From contig JAHISW010000081.1 in assembly GCA_018817995.1 (NCBI GenBank), positions 1 through 17,262 of the forward strand: DNA of 17,262 nt. The letters are read 5' to 3'. The notes below the pieces were generated by a model. The model saw only the letters and a list, made by a program, of their open reading frames with translations, searched no databases and had not been told where the DNA came from. The stretch comes from Patescibacteria group bacterium (GTDB lineage Bacteria; Patescibacteriota; Minisyncoccia; JAHISW01; Tagabacteraceae). A program made the position numbers and the translations under genes. Every line of letters starts with the position of its first letter. Positions within the stretch are counted from its first letter, which is position 1. Positions 5,450 through 12,454 of the stretch are shown here, in pieces.

Positions 5450-6202
5450 ATGAAAAAGTTAATAATAGCAAATTGGAAAATGACGCCGAATAATATTGAG
5501 GAAGCAGAGAGACTTTTTGTGGGTGTTTGCGGTTCGGTTAAGAAACTTAAAAATTACAAGGTTGTTTTATGCCCCCCTTTTGTTTACTTAGATTGTTTGT
5601 CGAGAAAGCTAAAAACTAGTTTGGGTGCTCAAGATATTTTTTGGGAAAGCAAAGGATCTTATACTGGAGAAATTTCCGCCCTTATGCTGAAAAGTCTGGG
5701 GGTAAGATATGTGATAGTGGGTCATTCTGAAAGAAGGCGTGACTTGGATGAGACAGACGAAATGATTAATAAAAAAATCAAAACGGCGCTAAAGCATAAA
5801 CTGAAAGTGATTTTTTGTGTAGGCGAAGAGCGCAGAGACGAGGGAGGTGATTATCTGAAGTTTGTTAAAAAAGAATTACTGAGCGGACTGGAAAAAGTTG
5901 CGCGTAAAGATTTCAAAAACGTGATAATCGCTTATGAACCATTGTGGGCCATAAGCTCTCAAAAGAACGCCCAAGCTGATACTCCGGAAAATCTTTTTCA
6001 AATGGGGGTTTATATTCGTCGCGCTCTTTTTTTTAGATTTGGAAGAACAATAGCGCGGGAAGTTCCAATTTTATATGGCGGTTCGGTTAATGCAAAAAAT
6101 GCGCGCGATTTTTTGGAAAAAGGGAAAGCGCAGGGGCTTCTTGTGGGGCGCGCGAGTTGGAATATTAAAACATTCAACGCCATTTTGGAGAGCATCAATT
6201 AA
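5450..6202 (+). CDS. tpiA: Triosephosphate isomerase
   Basis: The enzyme interconverts dihydroxyacetone phosphate and glyceraldehyde 3-phosphate in glycolysis. Catalytic residues are visible: Asn8 and Lys10 in ANWKM, His92 in VGHSERR, and Glu163 in YEPLWAI. The phosphate-binding YGGSV is at 209-213. The mobile lid, usually AIGTGK, reads AISSQK (167-172) and is followed by a few extra residues. Length (250) is normal. The next gene in the run is pgk, ten bases on, which is a common glycolytic pairing. Confidence 0.96.
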   Translation: MKKLIIANWKMTPNNIEEAERLFVGVCGSVKKLKNYKVVLCPPFVYLDCLSRKLKTSLGAQDIFWESKGSYTGEISALMLKSLGVRYVIVGHSERRRDLDETDEMINKKIKTALKHKLKVIFCVGEERRDEGGDYLKFVKKELLSGLEKVARKDFKNVIIAYEPLWAISSQKNAQADTPENLFQMGVYIRRALFFRFGRTIAREVPILYGGSVNAKNARDFLEKGKAQGLLVGRASWNIKTFNAILESIN

Positions 6203-6212
6203 CACAACAAAA

Positions 6213-7265
6213 ATGACAATGAGAAGTATAAGACAAGCGGATGTTGAGGGAAAACGTATTTTAATGCGTGTTGATTTTAATGTTGAGTTTGACGATGGTT
6301 TTCCCAAAGAAACATATAAAATTAATTCAGTCAGAGATACCATTGATTTTCTTTTATCCAAGAAGGGGGTAAAAATTGCCCTGCTATCTCATGTCGGTCG
6401 GCCTGAGGGAGAAAAAATGGAAGGACTGTCCTTTAAAAATTTTTTTGGTGAAATAGGCAAGGTACTTGACAAAAAACTTATTTTTGTGGATGACTGTGTT
6501 GGAGACAAAGTGAAGGACGGATTGGATATTTTGAGAAGTGGACGCATTTTAATATTAGAGAATGTTCGTTTTCACGTGGAGGAGTTTGAAAATAACATTG
6601 ATTTTGCCGGCGAGTTGGCGAAAAATTTTGATATTTATGTGAATGAAGCTTTTAGCGTTAGCCATCGCCCCCATGCTTCATTGGTTAAAATTACCGAGAT
6701 TTTGCCATCTTTTTGCGGATTACATGTTGAACAGGAGGTAGAAAGATTAAGCAAAATACGAGAAAATCCAGAAAGACCATCGGTGGCCATAATTGGTGGC
6801 GCAAAAATTGAGACAAAATTTCCAATGATAAAATTTTTTGCCGATAGTTATGATAGTGTTTTAGTTGGAGGCAGGCTGGGCATAGAAGCGAAAAATAAAG
6901 GCATAGTATTTCCAGACAATGTTATTGTGCCGAAAGACTACATTGACGGTAGTTTGGATGTTGGCCCAGAAACCGTTAGTTTGTTTAAGGAAAAGATTAG
7001 AAAATCCAAAACAATTATTTGGAACGGCCCACTGGGCAAGTTTGAGGACACAAGATACGCTCGAGGGACGTCAGAAGTTTTGGATGCAATAGTAGCCAAT
7101 AAATTGGCTTATAAGGTCGCGGGGGGTGGAGAAACGATTCAAGTGATAGAAGAAAAAGGGGTTATTAAAAAGTTTGACTTTGTTTCTACGGGTGGCGGAG
7201 CTATGTTGGTATTTTTGGCAAAGGGAACATTGGTGGCCCTAGAGGCGTTGCAAAATCAAAAATGA
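6213..7265 (+). CDS. pgk: Phosphoglycerate kinase
   Basis: The enzyme makes ATP from 1,3-bisphosphoglycerate in glycolysis. Motifs in order: RVDFNV (19-24), SHVGRP (59-64), ENVRF (116-120), NEAFSVSHRPHAS (144-156), the nucleotide-domain GGAKIETK (195-202), NGPLGKFE (271-278), and the glycine-rich AGGGET (303-308) and STGGGA (325-330). At 350 residues it is shorter than the usual ~390-415, with the loss spread over loops. The start is the ATG at 6213; another ATG two codons later is possible, and no clear ribosome-binding site is visible. The frame stays open upstream into tpiA, but that part has no PGK sequence. The stop overlaps the next ATG. Confidence 0.95.
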   Translation: MTMRSIRQADVEGKRILMRVDFNVEFDDGFPKETYKINSVRDTIDFLLSKKGVKIALLSHVGRPEGEKMEGLSFKNFFGEIGKVLDKKLIFVDDCVGDKVKDGLDILRSGRILILENVRFHVEEFENNIDFAGELAKNFDIYVNEAFSVSHRPHASLVKITEILPSFCGLHVEQEVERLSKIRENPERPSVAIIGGAKIETKFPMIKFFADSYDSVLVGGRLGIEAKNKGIVFPDNVIVPKDYIDGSLDVGPETVSLFKEKIRKSKTIIWNGPLGKFEDTRYARGTSEVLDAIVANKLAYKVAGGGETIQVIEEKGVIKKFDFVSTGGGAMLVFLAKGTLVALEALQNQK

Positions 7266-8203
7266 AATCTCAAATCTCAAAAATGGTGTATGATTTGATT
7301 ATAATTGGCGCGGATTCCGCCGGTTTGTCGGCCGGTATTTATGCTGGTCGCAAACAAATAAAAACTTTAATTATAAGCAAAAAAATTGGGGGCCAGTCTG
7401 TTCTTGCTAACAACATAGAAAACTATCCGGGCTTTTTATCTGTTTCGGGAGAAAAACTAATCTCCAAAATGAAAAAGCAAGTTGAAAACTTCGGGGTTGT
7501 CATAGAAGAGAAGGAGGTTGTTTCCATAAAGAAAAACAAGAATACATTTATCATAGAGACTGGAGAGAAAAAGTACGAATCAAAAACTGTTATTATTGCA
7601 ACAGGGCGCCATTGGCGTTCTCTGAATGTGCCCGGCGAGAATGAATTTTTGGGTAAAGGGGTGAGTACTTGCGCTATTTGTGACGCGCCTTTTTATTCAG
7701 GAAAGGATGTTGCGGTAATAGGGGGTGGAAATTCCGCTTTTTCTAGCGCTTATGATTTATTAAAATATGCCTCCAAGGTTTATATTCTTCAGCATAGAGA
7801 AAATTTTATTGGTGATAAAAGCATGCATGAAAAACTGGAAAAAAGTGGCAAGGTTGAGTTTTTGAACAATGCTGAAACGAAGGAGATAAGAGGAACAAAA
7901 TTTGTTGAATCCTTGGTTTACGAAGATATAAAATCTAAGCAGATGAAAGAATTGAAAGTTGGCGGTGTATTTGTCAGTATAGGACAAATACCAAATTCTG
8001 ATTTTGCGGAAAGTTTCCTGGAATTAAATAATTTTAGAGAGATTATTATTGATTGCAAAACGAACGAGACATCAGTGAGGGGAGTTTTTGCGGCTGGTGA
8101 TGTGACCAATGTGAAATACAAACAATCTATTATTGCTGCCGGAGAGGGCGCTAAGGCGGCTCTCTCTGTGTCGGATTTCCTAAAGGGAAGTGGAATTGTT
8201 TAG
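7262..8203 (+). CDS. trxB: Thioredoxin-disulfide reductase-like flavoprotein
   Basis: This FAD enzyme of the thioredoxin reductase family would reduce thioredoxin-like disulfides in the cytoplasm. Seen are the N-terminal FAD site (GADSAG, 16-21, where GxGxxG is normal), ATGRHWR (113-119), the redox-active CAIC followed by Asp (137-141), a second dinucleotide site GGGNSA (154-159) and the C-terminal FAD motif GVFAAGDV (274-281). The segment after beta-strand 2 reads QHRENFIG rather than HRRxxFRA, so the NADPH 2'-phosphate contacts are partly missing and the electron donor may differ. The ATG overlaps the pgk stop by four bases; Met8 (7283) is an alternative start. It ends convergently with the DsbA-like gene, overlapping by 24 bases. 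Confidence 0.92.
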   Translation: MKSQISKMVYDLIIIGADSAGLSAGIYAGRKQIKTLIISKKIGGQSVLANNIENYPGFLSVSGEKLISKMKKQVENFGVVIEEKEVVSIKKNKNTFIIETGEKKYESKTVIIATGRHWRSLNVPGENEFLGKGVSTCAICDAPFYSGKDVAVIGGGNSAFSSAYDLLKYASKVYILQHRENFIGDKSMHEKLEKSGKVEFLNNAETKEIRGTKFVESLVYEDIKSKQMKELKVGGVFVSIGQIPNSDFAESFLELNNFREIIIDCKTNETSVRGVFAAGDVTNVKYKQSIIAAGEGAKAALSVSDFLKGSGIV

Positions 8204-8923
8204 TATTTCTTTTATAGCCTCCTTTATGTCGTCATAAGGTAAGGCTCCCGAAATAGGCGCTGCTTTGCCGTCGGCGGTTATTATAATACTGAATGGTGTC
8301 CCTTGGATACCCAACTGGGCGGCCTCTGCGCTTGTTTCTGCTATTCTTGAGGCGTATTTATTGCTGTTTAGACAGGACACGAATTTTGTTTTATCCAAAC
8401 CAATTTTCTCTGCTATCTTAGCTAGGTCGTTTGTTAAATTACTTTGTGAAGGAGGGGTGTTTGCTCCGACTAATTCGTTTAAGTATTCCCAAAAGGCGTT
8501 ATTTCCTCCCAGTTCAGCCGCGCACTCGGTAGCCTCCGCTTCTTTTGGCGCGGTTGGATGAATCGATTCCAATGGAAGATGGCGATAAACCCACCTTAAT
8601 GTTCCGTCTTTTCCGTACTCGTCTATTACTTGATTCATGGTCTTGTGGAATGTTTTACAATAGGGGCATTCTATATCGGAGTATAAAATAAGCGTAAGTT
8701 TCGCTTCAGGGCTACCTAAAACATGGTCTTTTCCCGTGATGGGCTCAATTATTTCCCAAATAGTTTCGGGGGTATTGTTTGTTCCTGTCATCTCCTCTGT
8801 TTCACTAGCCACACCAGCAGTTTGAGAAGAATTTGATGATTTTTGCGAATAAATAATGGCGCCTCCTATCATGGCTCCGGCCAAAAGAATGGCTACTACT
8901 GTGGGTATTTTTGATTTGTCCAT
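8180..8923 (-). CDS. Membrane-anchored DsbA-like thiol:disulfide oxidoreductase
   Basis: The 247-residue protein has one N-terminal membrane helix (about 7-26), a Ser/Thr-rich linker to about 60, and a thioredoxin-fold domain with a helical insertion. The active site is CPYC (86-89) in 'YSDIECPYCK', and the cis-Pro motif is GTP (208-210). It is the DSBA/BdbD/DsbG type, facing outside the membrane and making or isomerising disulfides in exported proteins. The start at 8923 (MDKSKIP) is chosen over an in-frame ATG at 8962 because the membrane helix follows it in the usual position; neither has a clear Shine-Dalgarno site. Cys134 and Cys184 are extra cysteines that could pair. It runs convergent with the trxB-like gene and divergent from the S41 protease. 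Confidence 0.9.
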   Translation of the reverse strand: MDKSKIPTVVAILLAGAMIGGAIIYSQKSSNSSQTAGVASETEEMTGTNNTPETIWEIIEPITGKDHVLGSPEAKLTLILYSDIECPYCKTFHKTMNQVIDEYGKDGTLRWVYRHLPLESIHPTAPKEAEATECAAELGGNNAFWEYLNELVGANTPPSQSNLTNDLAKIAEKIGLDKTKFVSCLNSNKYASRIAETSAEAAQLGIQGTPFSIIITADGKAAPISGALPYDDIKEAIKEILNNSTSL

Positions 8924-9025
8924 GTTGGTTGTCTTAATTTTTAATATTAAAAATACTACCATAGTTTTTATTAATATGCTAGCTTGAAACTGGGTTTTGG
9001 CGTCTTTGAAAAAAGGGGGTTAAAA

Positions 9026-10003
9026 ATGCGCAAAAATATGTCTTTTTTTGTTGTTTCTTTGCTGTTTTCATTTTTTATCGTTTCTTGTTCCGTTAGTATT
9101 AATCCAATAAGAACAAAAATTATTCAACAAGAAAAGACAAAAACAGAAAAACAAGCTTTTTATGAGATTTTTAAAAAACAACGAGAAAGATTTAACGAGT
9201 TGGATAAAGAATATAAAGCTATGGGGCGATTTTTTAATTTGATTGAGACCGAATATTACAGGTATGTGAGTCCGGAAGAAATGGAAGAAGTCATTTACGA
9301 AGGCATTAATGCGATGCTAAAAAAACTGGACCGTTATAGTTGCCTTCGTAATGTTGATAGTTTTGTTGATGCCGGAAGCGCGGAAAAAGGGAGCCAAATT
9401 AAAACAAAATTTTTTGAAAATTCAAAAATCGGATATATTTTTCTTGAATCGTTTCTGTTGATCGGAGATGAGGATTTATCGGAAAAATTTGCGGAAGAAT
9501 TGAAAAAAATGAAAGGACTTTCCATGCGGGGGTTGATTGTTGATTTAAGAAACAACCCGGGTGGCTATGTAACTTTAGTGAGGCCAATGTGCGAGGAATT
9601 TTTACTGAAAGATGTCTTAATTACGCGAACTAACAAGTTCAAGGGATTAATCAAAGAAGATTTTCGTAGCCGTGAGAATAATTTGTGCAAATACCCGATA
9701 ATAATTTTGGTTAACAAGAGAACTGCTTCTGCCGCCGAACTGTTTGCTGGGGTGTTGCAGTATCATAAAGTAGCCAAACTAATGGGACAGAATACTTATG
9801 GTAAGGGCACCTTGCTACGCTTGGCTTCCATTGGGAAAAAAGAAGCATTCTTTGTTTTTGGCGAATGTTTTTTGCCTTCCGGCGAGTCTGTTGAGGGCAA
9901 GGGACTGAAACCGGATATTGAGCTAAACGAAGAAATTACCAACAGCGACAAAATAATAGAGCTGGCCGTCAAGGAACTCCAAAAACAAATTTCAGCAAAG
10001 TGA
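9026..10003 (+). CDS. S41 family (C-terminal processing-like) peptidase, predicted lipoprotein
   Basis: The protein starts with a short basic segment and a hydrophobic stretch ending in a lipobox-like FIVSC (Cys21), so it is likely lipid-anchored outside the membrane. The S41 core is present: 'GYIFLESF' (136-143), DLRNNPGG (173-180), 'NKRTASAAELFAG' (230-242) with the likely nucleophile Ser235, and TYGKG (257-261) with the likely base Lys260. The region between the N-terminal helices and the core is short, and I see no PDZ domain, which canonical C-terminal processing proteases have. AGGGGG about seven bases before the ATG at 9026 supports the start; the frame opens earlier at a TTG (8984). 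Substrate unknown. Confidence 0.88.
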   Translation: MRKNMSFFVVSLLFSFFIVSCSVSINPIRTKIIQQEKTKTEKQAFYEIFKKQRERFNELDKEYKAMGRFFNLIETEYYRYVSPEEMEEVIYEGINAMLKKLDRYSCLRNVDSFVDAGSAEKGSQIKTKFFENSKIGYIFLESFLLIGDEDLSEKFAEELKKMKGLSMRGLIVDLRNNPGGYVTLVRPMCEEFLLKDVLITRTNKFKGLIKEDFRSRENNLCKYPIIILVNKRTASAAELFAGVLQYHKVAKLMGQNTYGKGTLLRLASIGKKEAFFVFGECFLPSGESVEGKGLKPDIELNEEITNSDKIIELAVKELQKQISAK

Positions 10004-10021
10004 TTAAAATAAAATTTAAAT

Positions 10022-10056
10022 AAAACCCCTTTCATGTTAAATTGGAGGGGTTTTTT
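10022..10056 (+). terminator. Rho-independent terminator after the S41 peptidase gene
   Basis: AAAACCCCT (10022-10030) pairs with AGGGGTTTT (10046-10054) across a 15-base loop and continues into a run of six T. It lies 19 bases after the stop codon. Confidence 0.85.
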
Positions 10057-10093
10057 CTATCGAAACTTGTGATTAATTTTGTGATATAGTTGT

Positions 10094-10125
10094 CGCGCCT
10101 GCCTGCCGGCGGGCAGGCAGGCGCG
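10094..10125. repeat. GC-rich palindromic repeat, 14-bp perfect stem
   Basis: CGCGCCTGCCTGCC (10094-10107) pairs perfectly with GGCAGGCAGGCGCG (10112-10125) around GGCG, in otherwise AT-rich DNA. It stands between the tail-to-tail ends of the S41 peptidase and methyltransferase genes. I recall CCTGCC-type palindromes as dispersed repeats in CPR genomes. No T tract follows on the plus strand. It is probably a REP-like element. Confidence 0.75.
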
Positions 10126-10155
10126 GTGGCAAATTTTCTTTTATAAAATAATTTT

Positions 10156-10776
10156 TTAATCTTTCTGTTTTTTAAGAATAACGAGCGTAGAGCTCTTTAT
10201 AAGGTTAAACTTACCGCTATGTACCAATTTGTCTATTTGTTCATTAATAAAGTCATCGAGACCATTTTGATTGCAAGTTCTTCCTTGTTCCGTTTTGCCT
10301 TCCTGATTTCTATTAATAGGATACAAGCGAATTTCTCCCCCCACTTTTGTTATACGACTTATTTCTTCAAAAAAACTTTTTGCTTGTTCTTGCGTGGACG
10401 CATGCATCGGTAAAGAATACTCACTTACACACAAATCAAAAGCTTCATTTGTGAATGGCATTTGATCGCCTACCCCCGCAATCGTTTTTCCTTTTACTTC
10501 TAAAGAGACAGGATATTTTTCTATGATTTTTTTCACCTTTGAATGCATTTTTTCTTTTGGTAAAGAAAATAGTGGCTCCAGCGAAAATACTTCTGCCCGA
10601 ATTCCTCTTTCTTCAACTTCTCGAGCAAATCGTCTTGTTCCAGCTCCAATGTCAAGAATTTTCTTTCCTTCTAAATTTACATCGTCCAAATTAAGATGAT
10701 AAGCATATTCATCCAAACCCCTGTTGGTAACCGGAGGAATTTCTTCCCAAGTTCTCGGTTTTTCTTTATTTTCCAT
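10156..10776 (-). CDS. Class I SAM-dependent methyltransferase
   Basis: The 206-residue protein has a Rossmann-like SAM-binding core. Motif I is ILDIGAGT (40-47), an acidic residue ends the second strand (SLEP, 65-68), and 'GDQMPFTNEAFDLCVS' (103-118) is the typical 'D..LPF.d..FD.v.s' block of the UbiE/Methyltransf_11 group. A helix-strand end 'KVGGEIRLYPI' follows. The substrate cannot be named: the short N-terminus and lack of extra domains fit a small-molecule or peptide methyltransferase. It is a single gene on the minus strand; TATAAT on that strand at 10805-10800 may be its -10 box, without a clear -35. Confidence 0.85.
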   Translation of the reverse strand: MENKEKPRTWEEIPPVTNRGLDEYAYHLNLDDVNLEGKKILDIGAGTRRFAREVEERGIRAEVFSLEPLFSLPKEKMHSKVKKIIEKYPVSLEVKGKTIAGVGDQMPFTNEAFDLCVSEYSLPMHASTQEQAKSFFEEISRITKVGGEIRLYPINRNQEGKTEQGRTCNQNGLDDFINEQIDKLVHSGKFNLIKSSTLVILKKQKD

Positions 10777-10888
10777 ATTTATTTGGTTTGGGGTCTAAAA
10801 TTATATAAAAATAATTTAAAAAATTGATTAAAAATTTTCTTTTCCTAAAATATAGTCCGACTCATTGTAAGAATACACCGCCAGAATG

Positions 10889-11242
10889 CTAGTACTTTAA
10901 TTGCACGCCAACTTTATCCGCAATTTGTTTAATCCATTTTTCATGACGGTCTGTTTGGGTGTTCATCATCGCATATTCTTGTTTCAGGTCGGCTGTTATA
11001 CCGATAAACTTGTCAACATTTACGGCCAGCCCCTGTAGGATCTCTCTCAAGGAATCAAGCCCGTCTTTTATTTCTTCAAATTCTTCTCTAGTCGGGAAAA
11101 TTTCTATAAGTTCGCTCTTGAAAGTGTCCAAGTCTTTCTTAGTCGCAAAAGATTTGAGGTCTTTTTTAGTTGCAAAAGATTTAAGATCTTCTTTGGTGGC
11201 GAGCGTTTCTTTTAATTTTTTGACATCTTCGTTGGTTAACAT
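10889..11242 (-). CDS. Small coiled-coil protein with ATKKDL repeats
   Basis: The 117-residue protein opens with three imperfect repeats, ATKEDLKSF, ATKKDLKSF and ATKKDLDTF (about 15-41). A long amphipathic, probably coiled-coil region follows, and it ends in 'DRHEKWIKQIADKVGVQLKY'. No signal peptide or membrane helix is present. I recall many small proteins of this kind in CPR genomes, often near surface or mobile genes, but their function is not known to me. A long, largely uninterrupted helix with heptad-like spacing suggests an oligomeric rod. It stands alone, with 112 and 173 bases of non-coding DNA on its two sides. Confidence 0.75.
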   Translation of the reverse strand: MLTNEDVKKLKETLATKEDLKSFATKKDLKSFATKKDLDTFKSELIEIFPTREEFEEIKDGLDSLREILQGLAVNVDKFIGITADLKQEYAMMNTQTDRHEKWIKQIADKVGVQLKY

Positions 11243-11415
11243 ATTTTGATTATACCCGTTCCAAAAATTGAGTCAAATAAAAGCGGATGGAGCCACCCAA
11301 TTTTGCACTTTTCAGGCAGTTGATTAATTGGTAATGATAACATGGATTGTATCGGAGAAAGCAGAAAAATTTCTGCTAGAATTTGCTCTATAAAGAGGGT
11401 CAGTTAGAACAAAAC
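11243..11415. other. Intergenic stretch with a near-palindrome
   Basis: No gene is supported. AGCAGAAA (11360-11367) and TTTCTGCT (11370-11377) form an 8-bp inverted repeat with only two bases between, so it is better suited to a protein-binding site than to an RNA hairpin. Confidence 0.3.
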
Positions 11416-12249
11416 TTAATTTTTGTACTTTTCTACCTTTTCTTTCTCTATCTCGCCAATTAACCCACCGACCTTATCTTCCAAATATTTAAGGTATTCT
11501 TTTTGTTTGGGTCCTGAAACATTTTTTTCTATAAAAGATTCAAGCACTATTTTAGCTCTCCCAAGATTGGAGGTCGCATGGTCCTTTGGATGCACCCCGG
11601 GGCTCGTTACGAGATAATCAGTATCTCCCAATACAAAATCGACCATATCGGTTTTACGGTCGACTAAAAAGAAATATGCATCGGGAAAAATGTCGATCTG
11701 ATGGTCGGTGGCTTTCCTGCATTCTTTGAGCAACCCTTCGAACAATTGGTCTAAGTTAGAAATTTCTTGCAGTTTTGACCTTCCAAATGTTTCTACTGTA
11801 GCTCCGTCGACTGGGAAGGGATCGACGCAAATATTCTTCTCGCCGTGGGCGGACGTCATCAAAATACTTTTTTCATCATCACCTATTCGATAGGTTGGGA
11901 ATACCTTGAGACCGGCTTTTTTAGCCACCCTCCAATGCTCAATGGCCTCTCTGGCGCGATTCTCGGCGGTATCTTTTGGGGATTGCGAGAGGTCTCCATC
12001 TTTAAATTCTTTGATGACGAATTTTTTCTTTCTCTTGCTTAGCTCTATGGTCGCCTCAAAAACGGAGCCAAAGGCGCCCTCACCAAGTTTCGCCCCTCTT
12101 TCCAGTTTCACTGCTGTTCCTTCGTCCCGTTCTGAAAAGGGGTCCTTAAAAAATCTTGTTTCTTTTGCCAATGAAGTTCCAGTTTCTTTTTTCTCTGTCT
12201 CCTTTGGTTTTTCCATATTTGGATAAAATTTTGCTTCAAAATTTTCCAT
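11416..12249 (-). CDS. Degenerate protein-kinase-fold protein (possible pseudokinase)
   Basis: The 277-residue protein has a kinase N-lobe: a glycine-rich loop GEGAFGSV (56-63) and the strand-3 Lys80 in FVIKEF. A C-lobe follows in which the catalytic loop appears as HQIDIFPDA (183-191): Asp186 could be the HRD aspartate, but the usual Lys and Asn two and five places on are Phe and Ala. The DFG position appears as GDTD (208-211). About 45 residues before the loop are polar and probably disordered, and the last ~30 are a charged helix. The ATP-binding side looks intact and the catalytic side altered. It may be a pseudokinase or an atypical small-molecule kinase; no partner is evident. No membrane segment. 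Confidence 0.65.
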   Translation of the reverse strand: MENFEAKFYPNMEKPKETEKKETGTSLAKETRFFKDPFSERDEGTAVKLERGAKLGEGAFGSVFEATIELSKRKKKFVIKEFKDGDLSQSPKDTAENRAREAIEHWRVAKKAGLKVFPTYRIGDDEKSILMTSAHGEKNICVDPFPVDGATVETFGRSKLQEISNLDQLFEGLLKECRKATDHQIDIFPDAYFFLVDRKTDMVDFVLGDTDYLVTSPGVHPKDHATSNLGRAKIVLESFIEKNVSGPKQKEYLKYLEDKVGGLIGEIEKEKVEKYKN

Positions 12250-12312
12250 AGTTTTATTTTATTAAATCCTCTATTAAAATACAGGGTTCCCGCCAATGGT
12301 GGAACGAAGCGG

Positions 12313-12385
12313 TGGACCTGGGCGGACTCGAACCGCCTACCTCTGCAATGCGAATGCAGTGTTCTACCGGGTGAACTACAGGCCC
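12313..12385 (-). tRNA. tRNA-Ala (anticodon CGC)
   Basis: On the minus strand a 73-base cloverleaf folds fully. The acceptor stem GGGCCTG/CAGGTCC includes the G3-U70 pair that marks alanine tRNAs. The D stem is GTTC/GAAC, and the anticodon stem CTGCA/TGCAG encloses loop TTCGCAT, so the anticodon is CGC. The variable loop has five bases, and the T stem GGCGG/CCGCC encloses TTCGAGT. The discriminator is A73, followed by CCG, so CCA is not encoded. A TATAAT on the minus strand at 12401-12396 is well placed as its -10 box. Confidence 0.96.
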
Positions 12386-12391
12386 CTCTCC

Positions 12392-12420
12392 TTGAATTAT
12401 ACTACTATAACTCTTATAAT
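12392..12420 (+). promoter_or_regulatory. Promoter of the hppA-tig-clpP operon
   Basis: TTGAAT (12392-12397) and TATAAT (12415-12420) are separated by exactly 17 bases. Transcription would start near 12427, leaving a 28-base leader before the hppA ATG. It lies back to back with the tRNA-Ala gene, so the two likely use divergent promoters. Confidence 0.8.
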
Positions 12421-12454
12421 AAATTCAACCTATTATTAGTAATTAATATCTTTT

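Noticed and set aside
6075..6212. Upstream extension of the pgk frame into tpiA
   Set aside because: The extra residues overlap tpiA and do not resemble PGK, whose N-terminal RVDFNV motif is correctly spaced from the ATG at 6213.
8265..8561. Plus-strand frame within the DsbA-like gene
   Set aside because: It is antisense to the CPYC domain and has no start signal or family pattern.
11845..12226. Plus-strand frames opposite the kinase-like gene
   Set aside because: Serine- and phenylalanine-rich translations typical of antisense to an AT-rich gene; the minus-strand frame has the glycine loop and consistent kinase order.
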